Part shown: positions 35,519-43,420 of the stretch, in pieces
Numbering within the stretch: the first letter of the stretch is position 1
How the letters are laid out: the number at the start of each line of letters is the position of its first letter
DNA from: Bacillus sp. NTK071
GTDB taxonomy: Bacteria > Bacillota > Bacilli > Bacillales > Guptibacillaceae
Length of the DNA stretch: 64,000 nucleotides
Direction of reading: 5' to 3'
Assembly (NCBI RefSeq): GCF_017303315.1
Contig: NZ_JAFKOI010000006.1
Coordinates: 150,508 to 214,507 of the forward strand
The notes under the pieces: model-generated
Seen by the model: only the letters and a program-made list of their open reading frames with translations
The model's database searches: none
What the model was told of the DNA's origin: nothing
Made by a program: the position numbers and the translations under genes

Positions 35519-35941
35519 ATGTCAGATAACAACAACAACATTAATACAAAGGATTTTATTATTGGCTCACTAATCGGTGGAATTGTAGGAGCTGCGGCTG
35601 CTTTATTATCTGCACCTAAGTCTGGTAAAGAGCTTAGAAGCGATCTTAACCAACAAGCAGGTGTAGTTAAAGAGAAGACATCTCAATTCCGTGATTCAGC
35701 AGTAGAGCGTAGTTCAGATTTCGCTAACCGTGCAAAAGAGAAATCCAATACGATTTACAAGCAGGTTTCTGATCAATCAAATAACCTTGTATCCAAAATT
35801 AAAGACAGAAACTTAGAAACGGAAGAGAATGACGCTCTTCGTGGCCAAGCTGACGAGGATGTTGAAAGCTTCCAGCAGGACCTTAATGACCATTTCTCTG
35901 AAGAAGAACCAGCGTCTATGGAGAATCCAACTAAACCTTAA
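35519..35941 (+). CDS. ytxH: YtxH family stress/gas-vesicle-like protein
   Basis: 140 residues. A short hydrophobic glycine-rich N-terminal segment (FIIGSLIGGIVGAAAALLSAPKSGKELR) is the YtxH domain signature. A charged helical, apparently disordered remainder follows, rich in Lys/Glu/Asn/Ser and ending in an acidic tail. The family is stress-induced and of unknown mechanism. It overlaps no gene, lies 11 bases after ytxG behind TAGGAGGTATTTAT, and is closed by a hairpin before ytxJ. Confidence 0.93.
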   Translation: MSDNNNNINTKDFIIGSLIGGIVGAAAALLSAPKSGKELRSDLNQQAGVVKEKTSQFRDSAVERSSDFANRAKEKSNTIYKQVSDQSNNLVSKIKDRNLETEENDALRGQADEDVESFQQDLNDHFSEEEPASMENPTKP

Positions 35942-35961
35942 TAAGACAAGAACAGTGTTAT

Positions 35962-35991
35962 AAAAGAAGAAGCATAATGCTTCTTCTTTTT
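35962..35991 (+). terminator. Terminator between ytxH and ytxJ
   Basis: AAAAGAAGAAGCAT and ATGCTTCTTCTTTT form an inverted repeat with a minimal loop and T-rich tail. A TATAAT at 36011-36016 suggests that ytxJ also has its own promoter. Confidence 0.8.
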
Positions 35992-36046
35992 CATTTTCAA
36001 TGCTTTCTTTTATAATAGACTTAGATATCAGAAAGGGGATTTACAC

Positions 36047-36382
36047 ATGGCCATAACGAAACTATCAACGATTGAAGAATTTAAACGTGTGAAAGAAAAA
36101 AATAATTCATTTCTGCTTTTCAAAAATAGTACAACATGTCCAATTAGTGCTCAAGCATTCGAAGAATTCGAGAAATTTTCACAAGATATAAGTCAAGAAG
36201 TTTACTATTTAAATGTACAAGAATCAAGAGAACTATCAGGAGCAGTCGCTGATACATCTGGCGTTAAACACCAATCACCTCAGGCGCTTGTTTTTAATGG
36301 TAATCATGTTGTTTGGAATGATTCTCACTGGAGAATCACATATTCTTCGTTATCAGAAGCTGCTAAACAATTTTTGAAATAA
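36047..36382 (+). CDS. ytxJ: Bacillithiol system redox-active protein YtxJ (monothiol bacilliredoxin-like)
   Basis: A 111-residue thioredoxin-fold protein with a single active-site cysteine, Cys31, in FKNSTTCPIS, in place of a CxxC pair. The segment KHQSPQALVFNGNHVVW carries the cis-proline. YtxJ proteins are thought to reduce mixed disulfides between proteins and bacillithiol in the cytosol. ATG 36047 follows AAAGGGGATTTACAC. In B. subtilis it is the third gene of the csb40 operon; here a hairpin precedes it, so cotranscription with ytxGH would need read-through. Confidence 0.93.
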   Translation: MAITKLSTIEEFKRVKEKNNSFLLFKNSTTCPISAQAFEEFEKFSQDISQEVYYLNVQESRELSGAVADTSGVKHQSPQALVFNGNHVVWNDSHWRITYSSLSEAAKQFLK

Positions 36383-36410
36383 AAACGGCATATAATAAGC
36401 CGTTTTTATT
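36381..36410 (+). terminator. Terminator after ytxJ
   Basis: AAAAACGGC (36381-36389) pairs with GCCGTTTTT (36399-36407), overlapping the ytxJ stop. Confidence 0.85.
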
Positions 36411-36461
36411 TTACTGACATGATTTAATGCTTAAAAGCGTTTAAGAATTAAAAGAAAAGTA

Positions 36462-36490
36462 GTGACATTTTATTTTTGATCGTATATAAT
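36462..36490 (+). promoter_or_regulatory. Sigma-A promoter of aroA
   Basis: GTGACA (36462-36467), 17 bases, TATAAT (36485-36490), 39 bases before the start. A palindrome CTTAAAAGCGTTTAAG just upstream (about 36430-36445) is weakly cre-like. Confidence 0.75.
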
Positions 36491-36528
36491 GACCCTAATC
36501 ACATAAACAGATAAGGAGTGGAGATAGT

Positions 36529-37629
36529 ATGGCGAATATCCAGATTGATGAGTTGAGAGAAAAATTAGACGAGATTAACCTACAGCTGCTTGATTTAATT
36601 AATGAGCGAGCTGAGTTGGCTAAAGAGATAGGTAGAGTAAAGAAAGCGCAGGGGATTAACCGTTTCGACCCTGTTCGAGAGCGTAAAATGCTTGATTTGC
36701 TTTCAGAGAAGAATCGTGGACCGTTTGACACTTCCACTCTTCAACATATTTTCAAAGAGATTTTTAAGGCAAGCCTTGAACTGCAAGAAGATGATCACCG
36801 TAAAGCACTGTTAGTATCAAGAAAGCGTCAACCAGATAACACAATAATCGACATTAAAGGCGAGAAAATTGGAGACGGTGGGCAAGTTCTTATATCTGGG
36901 CCATGTGCAGTTGAAAGCTATGAGCAGGTTGCAGAAGTTGCAAAAGCTGTTAAGAAGCAAGGCTTCAAAATGCTTCGTGGAGGAGCATTTAAGCCACGTA
37001 CATCACCTTATGATTTCCAGGGGCTTGGTGAAGAAGGCCTGAAAATCCTCAAGCAAGTTGCTGATGAGTACGATCTTGCAGTTGTTAGTGAAATTGTAAA
37101 TCCAGCGGATATTGAAATGGCTGTTAAGTACGTTGATGTGATCCAGATTGGTGCTAGAAACATGCAGAACTTTGAACTGCTTAAAGCAGCAGGTTCTGTA
37201 GACAAACCGGTTCTTCTTAAGAGAGGATTGTCAGCTACTATTCAAGAGTTTATTAACGCAGCAGAGTACATTGTGTCCAATGGTAATACCCAAGTTATGC
37301 TTTGTGAAAGAGGAATTAGAACGTATGAGAAAGCAACGCGTAATACGCTAGATATTACGGCAGTTCCAATCCTTAAACAGGAAACTCATTTACCAGTTCT
37401 AGTTGACGTAACACATTCAACTGGACGTAAAGATCTTCTTCTTCCAGCAGCTAAGGCAGGACTTGCAATTGGAGCTGACGGTATCATGGTCGAAGTTCAC
37501 CCAGATCCAGCAGTTGCCTTATCGGATGCAGCTCAGCAGCTAGATATCCCACAGTACGAGAAATTTGTAGACGATCTAAAAACGAGCGGGTTATTTAATC
37601 CTGCGAAAGCTACACCTTCTACTTTATAA
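36529..37629 (+). CDS. aroA: Bifunctional chorismate mutase / DAHP synthase AroA(G)
   Basis: 366 residues. Residues 1-90 form an AroQ-type chorismate mutase ([26 protein letters not shown]). Residues 100-360 are a type I-beta DAHP synthase, with [48 protein letters not shown] and [12 protein letters not shown]. The fusion condenses PEP and erythrose 4-phosphate at the entry to the shikimate pathway. The mutase part acts as sensor for chorismate/prephenate feedback in B. subtilis. Placement before ccpA is conserved. The terminator overlaps its last codons. Confidence 0.96.
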   Translation: MANIQIDELREKLDEINLQLLDLINERAELAKEIGRVKKAQGINRFDPVRERKMLDLLSEKNRGPFDTSTLQHIFKEIFKASLELQEDDHRKALLVSRKRQPDNTIIDIKGEKIGDGGQVLISGPCAVESYEQVAEVAKAVKKQGFKMLRGGAFKPRTSPYDFQGLGEEGLKILKQVADEYDLAVVSEIVNPADIEMAVKYVDVIQIGARNMQNFELLKAAGSVDKPVLLKRGLSATIQEFINAAEYIVSNGNTQVMLCERGIRTYEKATRNTLDITAVPILKQETHLPVLVDVTHSTGRKDLLLPAAKAGLAIGADGIMVEVHPDPAVALSDAAQQLDIPQYEKFVDDLKTSGLFNPAKATPSTL

Positions 37630-37645
37630 GTAGAAGGTTTTTTTT
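37614..37645 (+). terminator. Terminator overlapping the aroA 3' end
   Basis: ACCTTCTACTT (37614-37624) and AAGTAGAAGGT (37628-37638) are followed by TTTTTTTG. The stop codon is in the loop/stem. Confidence 0.9.
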
Positions 37646-38008
37646 GTTTAGGCTATGTTAGCTTCCATTGTTGATTGAATGATAGAATGAAAAGTCCATC
37701 TACTCATTAAAGATTGAATAAAACAATGTATACGTGTCATCATATAAGATATAGGTCGTTTTTGATTAGATTTGCTATATTGTCAATAAAAATTGGTTTT
37801 TAAGTAAAGCAAAAAGTGAGTAAATATGCTATCTTTAATAAAGTATGTATTTGTGAAATAGTTTACATACCACTTAAAAAGGATAACAGACATTTCGGAA
37901 GACCTGTTTATTAGCGGTAGTAGATATAAGGTTAACGTTTGCAGTCAAACAAATAGTATCGTATCATTAAGTAAATTAAAGTCCGAAAGAGCATGAAGGA
38001 GGATCATT
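37646..38008 (+). promoter_or_regulatory. Long AT-rich ccpA upstream region
   Basis: About 360 bases without a supportable ORF on either strand; a 25-codon ATG frame at about 37726 has no ribosome binding site. A cre-like GGTTAACGTTTGCA (37930-37943, two mismatches from consensus) lies 66 bases before ccpA, compatible with autoregulation. No convincing -35/-10 pair was found. Confidence 0.4.
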
Positions 38009-39022
38009 GTGAATACAACGATTTATGACGTAGCAAAAGAAGCAGGAGTATCAATGGCAACTGTATCAAGGGTTGTGAATGGTAATCCAAATGTAAAACC
38101 TGCCACTAGAAAGAAAGTTCTTGAGGCAATTGAGAGACTAGGTTATCGTCCAAACGCAGTAGCAAGAGGACTAGCTAGTAAGAAAACAACAACAGTTGGG
38201 GTTATTATTCCCGATATTTCGAGTATTTTCTTCGCAGAGTTAGCACGTGGAATTGAAGACATTGCGACAATGTATAAATATAATATTATTCTAAGTAACT
38301 CAGATCAAAATAAAGAGAAAGAAATTCATCTTCTTAATACAATGCTAGGAAAACAGGTTGATGGTATTGTGTTTATGGGTGGAAAAATTACTGAAGAGCA
38401 TGTAGAAGAATTTAAGCGCTCTCCTGTTCCGATTGTATTAGCTGCAACACTTGAAAAAGGACAGGAGATTCCTTCTGTTAATATTGATTATCAAAAAGCA
38501 GCATACGAGCTTGTGACTGAGTTTATTAACAAAGGTCATAAGAAGATTGGTCTTGTTAGTGGACCACTAGAAGATCCGATTAATGGTGAGGAGAAATTCC
38601 TTGGATATCGAAAGGCACTTGAGGATGCAGGTATGCAAGTTAACGAAGATTGTGTTGCTATTGGTGACTACACTTATGATTCGGGTATAGAAGCAATGGA
38701 AGGCTTCCTTGAGCAAAATGAGAAGCCAACAGCTATCTTTGCTGGTACGGATGAAATGGCATTAGGTGTCATTCATGCAGCTCAGGACAATGGATATAAT
38801 GTACCTGAAGATTTCGAAGTAGTTGGATTCGATAACACTAGACTTGCGACTATGGTGCGTCCAACGCTTTCTACTGTAGTACAACCAATGTATGACATTG
38901 GTGCCGTTGCCATGCGTTTACTAACGAAGCTTATGAACAAAGAAACGGTTGAAGATCAAACTGTCGTACTTCCTCACCGATTACAGCATCGCAATTCAAC
39001 TATGCATAACGAAGAAGAATAG
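38009..39022 (+). CDS. ccpA: Catabolite control protein A
   Basis: A 337-residue LacI/GalR regulator. The N-terminal HTH and hinge ([21 protein letters not shown], then [14 protein letters not shown]) are CcpA-like, and the periplasmic-binding-protein-fold core includes [20 protein letters not shown]. With HPr-Ser46-P as corepressor it binds cre sites and represses or activates carbon genes. GTG 38009 follows GAAGGAGGATCATT. Several cre-like sites occur in this same window (acsA/acuA, fru, methionine lyase, ytnP). Between ccpA and acuC there are no motP/motS genes, unlike in B. subtilis. Confidence 0.97.
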   Translation: MNTTIYDVAKEAGVSMATVSRVVNGNPNVKPATRKKVLEAIERLGYRPNAVARGLASKKTTTVGVIIPDISSIFFAELARGIEDIATMYKYNIILSNSDQNKEKEIHLLNTMLGKQVDGIVFMGGKITEEHVEEFKRSPVPIVLAATLEKGQEIPSVNIDYQKAAYELVTEFINKGHKKIGLVSGPLEDPINGEEKFLGYRKALEDAGMQVNEDCVAIGDYTYDSGIEAMEGFLEQNEKPTAIFAGTDEMALGVIHAAQDNGYNVPEDFEVVGFDNTRLATMVRPTLSTVVQPMYDIGAVAMRLLTKLMNKETVEDQTVVLPHRLQHRNSTMHNEEE

Positions 39023-39023
39023 T

Positions 39024-39051
39024 AAAAACGAGCCTATTGGCTCGTTTTTTT
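39024..39051. terminator. Bidirectional terminator between ccpA and acuC
   Basis: AAAAACGAGCC and GGCTCGTTTTTTT stem with a TATT loop. The acuC stop codon (39034-39036) lies inside the hairpin. Confidence 0.9.
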
Positions 39052-40203
39052 GGTATAATTAACAATTTGATATAGCGCACGTTCAACAGTGAGTTTGTTT
39101 TTCTCTGTTATTTCTTGTTTCCTTGGGATGGGCTCATATAAATTCTTTTTGTCATGCCAATTTGGTGGTAGTTCAAGAGGAGACTGAGGTTGCCATCGCT
39201 CTAGCCACGCTTTTGGTAGGCTTCCAGACATAGAAAGCCCTTTCATTTCAAGCCAAATTCTAGACCATGCACGAGGAACGACTCTCCATACATCATATCC
39301 TCCCCCTCCTACGGCAATCCATTTCCCATCACAGTATTCATGTGCAAGTTCATGTGCAAGTTTAGGAATGAACTCGTAGGTATCCATTGAAACGGATAAA
39401 TGAGTTAACGGGTCATAATAATGAGCATCGGCACCATTTTGCGTAAGAATAACATCCGGCTTAAAATACTCTATAACCTTGCGAAAGGAAGCTTCGTACA
39501 CTTCTTGAAATGATTCATCTTCTGTAAAAGCATCGATAGGAACATTGAAAGAAAAGCCATAACCTTTACCTTGGCCTTTCTCATTAAGATTACCTGTCCC
39601 AGGAAATAAATATCGTCCTGTTTCGTGTATGGACAAGGTACAAACATTAGGATCATCGTAGAATGCCCACTGAACTCCATCACCATGGTGCGCATCAGTA
39701 TCAACGTAAAGAACCTTTGCATTGTACTTTTGTTTCATGTATTCTATCGCAATTGAACTATCGTTGTATATGCAAAAGCCAGAAGCTTTCCCTCGAAATC
39801 CATGGTGAAGGCCGCCCCCAACATTCAAGGCATGTGTCGATTTCCCAGTCATAACAGCATCAACAGCAGTTAACGTTCCACCTACAATGAGGGCACTTGC
39901 TTCATGCATATTTGGAAAAATAGGTGTGTCTTCTGTGCCAAGTCCATAGTTTGCTGCAGTAGTTGATGGGAGTTGTCCAATACTTGCTTTCTTTACAGCT
40001 TCAATATAAGCGGGGTCATGAATGAGAGAAATTTCACGATCAGTCGCAATGCGAGGAGCGATCATTTCTTCACTGTTAAGCGCATTTATTTCAGTCAGAA
40101 GATCCTGCGTTAGCTGTACTCGAATATGGTTAAACGGATGATCGTCACTGAACTTATAGTTTAAATAGTCTGAGGAGTAAATAAAAAGAGAGTCACACTT
40201 CAT
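39034..40203 (-). CDS. acuC: Acetoin utilization protein AcuC (class I HDAC-like deacetylase)
   Basis: A 389-residue zinc deacetylase of the histone deacetylase fold. The catalytic charge-relay and zinc residues are in GGGLHHGFRGKASGFCIYND, YVDTDAHHGDGVQW and QNGADAHYYDPL, and a conserved GGGGYD lies near residue 300. In B. subtilis AcuC reverses AcuA-mediated lysine acetylation of acetyl-CoA synthetase, reactivating it. It is the last gene of acuABC, overlapping acuB by four bases. Confidence 0.95.
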   Translation of the reverse strand: MKCDSLFIYSSDYLNYKFSDDHPFNHIRVQLTQDLLTEINALNSEEMIAPRIATDREISLIHDPAYIEAVKKASIGQLPSTTAANYGLGTEDTPIFPNMHEASALIVGGTLTAVDAVMTGKSTHALNVGGGLHHGFRGKASGFCIYNDSSIAIEYMKQKYNAKVLYVDTDAHHGDGVQWAFYDDPNVCTLSIHETGRYLFPGTGNLNEKGQGKGYGFSFNVPIDAFTEDESFQEVYEASFRKVIEYFKPDVILTQNGADAHYYDPLTHLSVSMDTYEFIPKLAHELAHEYCDGKWIAVGGGGYDVWRVVPRAWSRIWLEMKGLSMSGSLPKAWLERWQPQSPLELPPNWHDKKNLYEPIPRKQEITEKNKLTVERALYQIVNYTKKTSQ

Positions 40204-40847
40204 TTTTTCACACCCGACATGTTTGGCCAGAGTACTTCATAACCCTCATTCTTAATATCATTTACGACGGTAGTTGGATTCATAGTCTGGATGCGAAATA
40301 CAATGTTTTTATATTGTTCATCATGACTACATGGGTAGACCAATACGCTAATAATATTTACATTACGCTTGCTGATAATCTGAGTGATATCAGCAAGCTT
40401 TCCAGATACATTAGCTACCTGAACCTCGATGTGAGAGCTTGGCTGATGTGCTCCTGTTAAGAGGATTAACGTATGTAGCATGTCAGTTTCAGTAACGATT
40501 CCGATAACCTTTCGATTATCGATTATTGGAATTGAACTTATTCGTTGCTCATAAAAAATGGTAGAGATTTCTTCAACAAAATCTAGTGGATGTGCAGTAA
40601 TAACGTCTCTTTTCATAATAGAAGAAAGGGGTGACTCTAGAACTTTTTTATTCGGATCAGAGTCCAAGATAGAAGGACTTGCATCCTTAATATCTCGATC
40701 TGAAACAATTCCAGTTAGCTCCCCTTTTTGATTAACGATTGGAAGATGACGAATATTTTTTTCTCGCATCATCGTAATGGCATCTGCGATTGTCTGGTTT
40801 TCTTCTAGTGAAAAAACGTTTCGATTCATAATTTCCTCTATGAGCAA
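40200..40847 (-). CDS. acuB: AcuB, CBS-pair and ACT domain protein
   Basis: 215 residues. Two CBS motifs (residues about 1-60 with MNRNVFSLEENQTIADAITMM, and 75-130 with DVITAHPLDFVEEISTIFY) form an adenine-nucleotide-binding Bateman module. A C-terminal ACT-like domain follows (HIEVQVANVSGKLADITQII). The exact role in acetate/acetoin use is not known; it probably senses ligand and modulates the AcuA/AcuC cycle. The start is TTG 40847 behind AAAGGAGTG. It lies 22 bases after acuA. Confidence 0.93.
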   Translation of the reverse strand: MLIEEIMNRNVFSLEENQTIADAITMMREKNIRHLPIVNQKGELTGIVSDRDIKDASPSILDSDPNKKVLESPLSSIMKRDVITAHPLDFVEEISTIFYEQRISSIPIIDNRKVIGIVTETDMLHTLILLTGAHQPSSHIEVQVANVSGKLADITQIISKRNVNIISVLVYPCSHDEQYKNIVFRIQTMNPTTVVNDIKNEGYEVLWPNMSGVKK

Positions 40848-40869
40848 CTTATTTCACTCCTTTTCGGTC

Positions 40870-41502
40870 TTAATACATGAATCGATTATGGAATCGAAGT
40901 CGATCAAACGCCTGAATCGATTCCAGATCAATTCTAGTTCCGATCTTTGCCATTAAACAATTAGCTGGGTGAGAACTGATTTCTGGATCATCTGTTGCAT
41001 ACCACTCAAGTCCTCCAGCATTCATCATTTTCTCCATAACCTTACGATAGTCCCAAACGGATAGACCGGTTCCTTTAAGGTCCCAGTGCCAATAATATTC
41101 GGTTGTTATGATAATGTAATCGTTCATTGCATCGTCCATAAATGATGTTCGGAGCAGACTTTTGCCAACTTTAGCATTCCGATATTTTGGTATGACTTCA
41201 ATCGCACCGAGTTCTAGTAAGTCATCCATATTTCCTTCTGACCAGCGCTCGAGGGGATCAGGGTATAAAAACGTCACATAGCCAACAATAGTCTCCCGCT
41301 CTCTAGCGACGATAACTCTGCCTTCAGGTAATCCAGCAATTTCGACAAGAGCTTTATGTTGCTGTACAGGGGGACGAAATGCTACCAGATCCCTATGTAA
41401 ATGATAGGATTCAAGTCTGTCGGGTGAAATCGGTCCTTCAATGATTAATTTTCCGTGAGGTGTGTTCCATTCAATTGCATTATAGGTTTTCTTATGTTCC
41501 AT
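40870..41502 (-). CDS. acuA: AcuA, GNAT protein lysine acetyltransferase
   Basis: A 210-residue GNAT-fold protein. The central LLELGAIEVIPKYRNAKVGKSLL contains the acetyl-CoA-binding motif A (R/Q-x-x-G-x-G/A variant, here R-N-A-K-V-G-K). In B. subtilis AcuA acetylates a C-terminal lysine of AcsA and switches it off. The gene is divergent from acsA across 165 bases that hold a cre-like site and both promoters. ATG 41502 follows AAAGGTGGTGACTAG. Confidence 0.93.
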   Translation of the reverse strand: MEHKKTYNAIEWNTPHGKLIIEGPISPDRLESYHLHRDLVAFRPPVQQHKALVEIAGLPEGRVIVARERETIVGYVTFLYPDPLERWSEGNMDDLLELGAIEVIPKYRNAKVGKSLLRTSFMDDAMNDYIIITTEYYWHWDLKGTGLSVWDYRKVMEKMMNAGGLEWYATDDPEISSHPANCLMAKIGTRIDLESIQAFDRLRFHNRFMY

Positions 41503-41537
41503 CTAGTCACCACCTTTTACTAATGACCTCAGCTCTT

Positions 41538-41566
41538 ATTATACATGAAACGAAGAAAATGTAAGG
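41538..41566 (-). promoter_or_regulatory. acuABC promoter (minus strand)
   Basis: On the minus strand TTACAT (41564-41559) and TATAAT (41543-41538) are 15 bases apart, with a TG just before the -10. The cre-like site overlaps the -35. Confidence 0.55.
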
Positions 41567-41573
41567 GGTTTCA
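41560..41573. promoter_or_regulatory. cre-like operator between acuA and acsA
   Basis: TGTAAGGGGTTTCA matches the CcpA consensus TGWAARCGNTWNCA at 13 of 14 positions. It is placed to control both divergent transcripts, as CcpA does for acsA and acuABC in B. subtilis. Confidence 0.75.
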
Positions 41574-41598
41574 ATGTGATTTCGTTAAGTTTTGTCAT

Positions 41599-41629
41599 TT
41601 GTTAAAAAATTAGGAATTTATGTTATACT
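41599..41629 (+). promoter_or_regulatory. acsA promoter
   Basis: TTGTTA (41599-41604) and the extended -10 TGTTATACT (41621-41629) lie about 40 bases before the acsA start. The 19 base spacer is long, but the TG extension compensates. Confidence 0.6.
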
Positions 41630-41667
41630 ATCAGGGAAAGAGATGAAGGAGAGGGAGGAGATTATTT

Positions 41668-43383
41668 ATGGAATTGAAACCGCTTTCTGCTACATTGGGG
41701 AATCATAATTTACAGGATTATAAAGCTACATACGAGAATTTTAATTGGAAAGACGTGGAAAAGGCATTTACTTGGAATGAAACAGGTAATGTCAATATGG
41801 CCTATGAGGCAATTGATAAACACGCTGAGTCCGATCGCAAGAACAAAGTAGCGCTGTATTTTTCTGACCCAAAAAGAGATGAAAAGTATACGTATAGTGA
41901 AATGAAAACAATGAGTAACAAGGCAGGCAATGTGTTAAAGAAAGTGAATGTTGAAAAGGGAGACCGAGTATTTATTTTCATGCCACGTTCTCCTGAACTG
42001 TATTTTATTCTACTTGGTACTCTTAAACTTGGAGCGATTGCAGGCCCATTATTTGAAGCTTTCATGGAAGGTGCTGTTCGTGATCGTCTTGAAGATAGTG
42101 AGGCGAAAGTGTTAGTTACGACGCCTGAACTTCTTGAACGTGTTCCTGTTGAAGAGCTACCTAATCTTGAAAGCGTAGTACTAGTCGGAGATGGTATTAA
42201 AGAAGAAGGTCCTTATTTAGACTTTAATAAGCATTTTAAGTCGGCGGACAAAAAGCTCAAAATTGAATGGGTCGATCGCGAAGACGGAATGATTCTTCAT
42301 TACACATCTGGCTCGACCGGAAAGCCTAAAGGTGTTCTTCATGTTCATAATGCTATGATTCAGCATTATCAGACTGCTAAGTGGGTGCTCGATCTCAAAG
42401 AGGACGATGTCTACTGGTGTACAGCGGACCCTGGTTGGGTAACCGGAACTTCTTACGGTATATTTGCGCCCTGGTTAGCTGGGACTTCAAATGTTATTCG
42501 TGGAGGGCGATTTAGTCCGGATGATTGGTATGGAACTATCGAAAAGTATGAAGTATCGGTATGGTATAGTGCACCAACTGCATTCCGAATGCTGATGGGA
42601 GCGGGAGATGAAATCGTAAAACGTTATGATCTTTCATCATTACGCCACGTTCTAAGTGTTGGAGAGCCGTTAAACCCAGAAGTTATAAAATGGGGAAATA
42701 AAGTGTTAGAGCTTCGCATTCATGATAACTGGTGGATGACAGAAACTGGAGCTCAACTTATTAGTAACTATCCAACGATGGAAATTAAGCCAGGCTCTAT
42801 GGGTAAACCTATTCCTGGTGTTCATGCTGCGATTGTGGATGATCAGGGGAATGAACTGCCACCTAATCGAATGGGGAATCTCGCAATTAAAAAGGGATGG
42901 CCTTCGATGATGCGTGCAATCTGGAATCGTCCTGAGAAGTATGAAAGCTATTTCCTAAAAGGTGATTGGTACGTTTCAGGTGATTCAGCTTACAAAGATG
43001 AAGATGGATACTTCTGGTTCCAGGGTCGTGTAGATGACGTAATCATGACGTCAGGTGAACGGGTAGGACCATTTGAAGTTGAGAGTAAGCTCGTTGAGCA
43101 TGCAGCGGTTGCTGAAGCAGGTGTTATTGGTAAGCCTGATCCAGTACGCGGTGAAATCATTAAAGCCTTTATTGCACTACGCGATGGTCATGAGCCTACA
43201 GATGAGCTAATGGAAGAGATTCGTAACTTTGTGAAAAAAGGTCTTGCAGCACATGCGGCACCTCGTGAAATCGAATTTAGAGATAAGCTACCAAAAACAA
43301 GAAGTGGTAAGATTATGCGTCGCGTTTTAAAAGCGTGGGAATTAGACCTTCCAACAGGTGATTTATCAACAATGGAAGATTAA
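41668..43383 (+). CDS. acsA: Acetyl-CoA synthetase AcsA
   Basis: A 571-residue AMP-forming acyl-CoA synthetase. P-loop-like motif ILHYTSGSTGKPKGVLHVHNA is near residue 210, with WWMTETGAQL and GDSAYKDEDGYFWFQGR (A5/A7). C-terminal PKTRSGKIMRRVLKAWE contains the catalytic lysine that AcuA acetylates. It activates acetate via acetyl-AMP. ATG 41668 is preceded by GGAGAGGGAGGAG. The divergent acuABC operon supplies its reversible acetylation switch. Confidence 0.95.
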   Translation: MELKPLSATLGNHNLQDYKATYENFNWKDVEKAFTWNETGNVNMAYEAIDKHAESDRKNKVALYFSDPKRDEKYTYSEMKTMSNKAGNVLKKVNVEKGDRVFIFMPRSPELYFILLGTLKLGAIAGPLFEAFMEGAVRDRLEDSEAKVLVTTPELLERVPVEELPNLESVVLVGDGIKEEGPYLDFNKHFKSADKKLKIEWVDREDGMILHYTSGSTGKPKGVLHVHNAMIQHYQTAKWVLDLKEDDVYWCTADPGWVTGTSYGIFAPWLAGTSNVIRGGRFSPDDWYGTIEKYEVSVWYSAPTAFRMLMGAGDEIVKRYDLSSLRHVLSVGEPLNPEVIKWGNKVLELRIHDNWWMTETGAQLISNYPTMEIKPGSMGKPIPGVHAAIVDDQGNELPPNRMGNLAIKKGWPSMMRAIWNRPEKYESYFLKGDWYVSGDSAYKDEDGYFWFQGRVDDVIMTSGERVGPFEVESKLVEHAAVAEAGVIGKPDPVRGEIIKAFIALRDGHEPTDELMEEIRNFVKKGLAAHAAPREIEFRDKLPKTRSGKIMRRVLKAWELDLPTGDLSTMED

Positions 43384-43384
43384 T

Positions 43385-43420
43385 AAAAACAGCCTGCAGC
43401 AGTTGCTGCAGGCTGTTTTT
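43385..43420. terminator. Bidirectional terminator between acsA and the PBP gene
   Basis: A 17 bp stem (about 43385-43401 with 43404-43420, AACAGCCTGCAGCA core) bordered by A and T runs. The PBP stop codon abuts its edge. Confidence 0.92.

Noticed and set aside
37726..37803. 25-codon ORF upstream of ccpA
   Set aside because: No ribosome binding site, atypical composition, no family; treated as chance.
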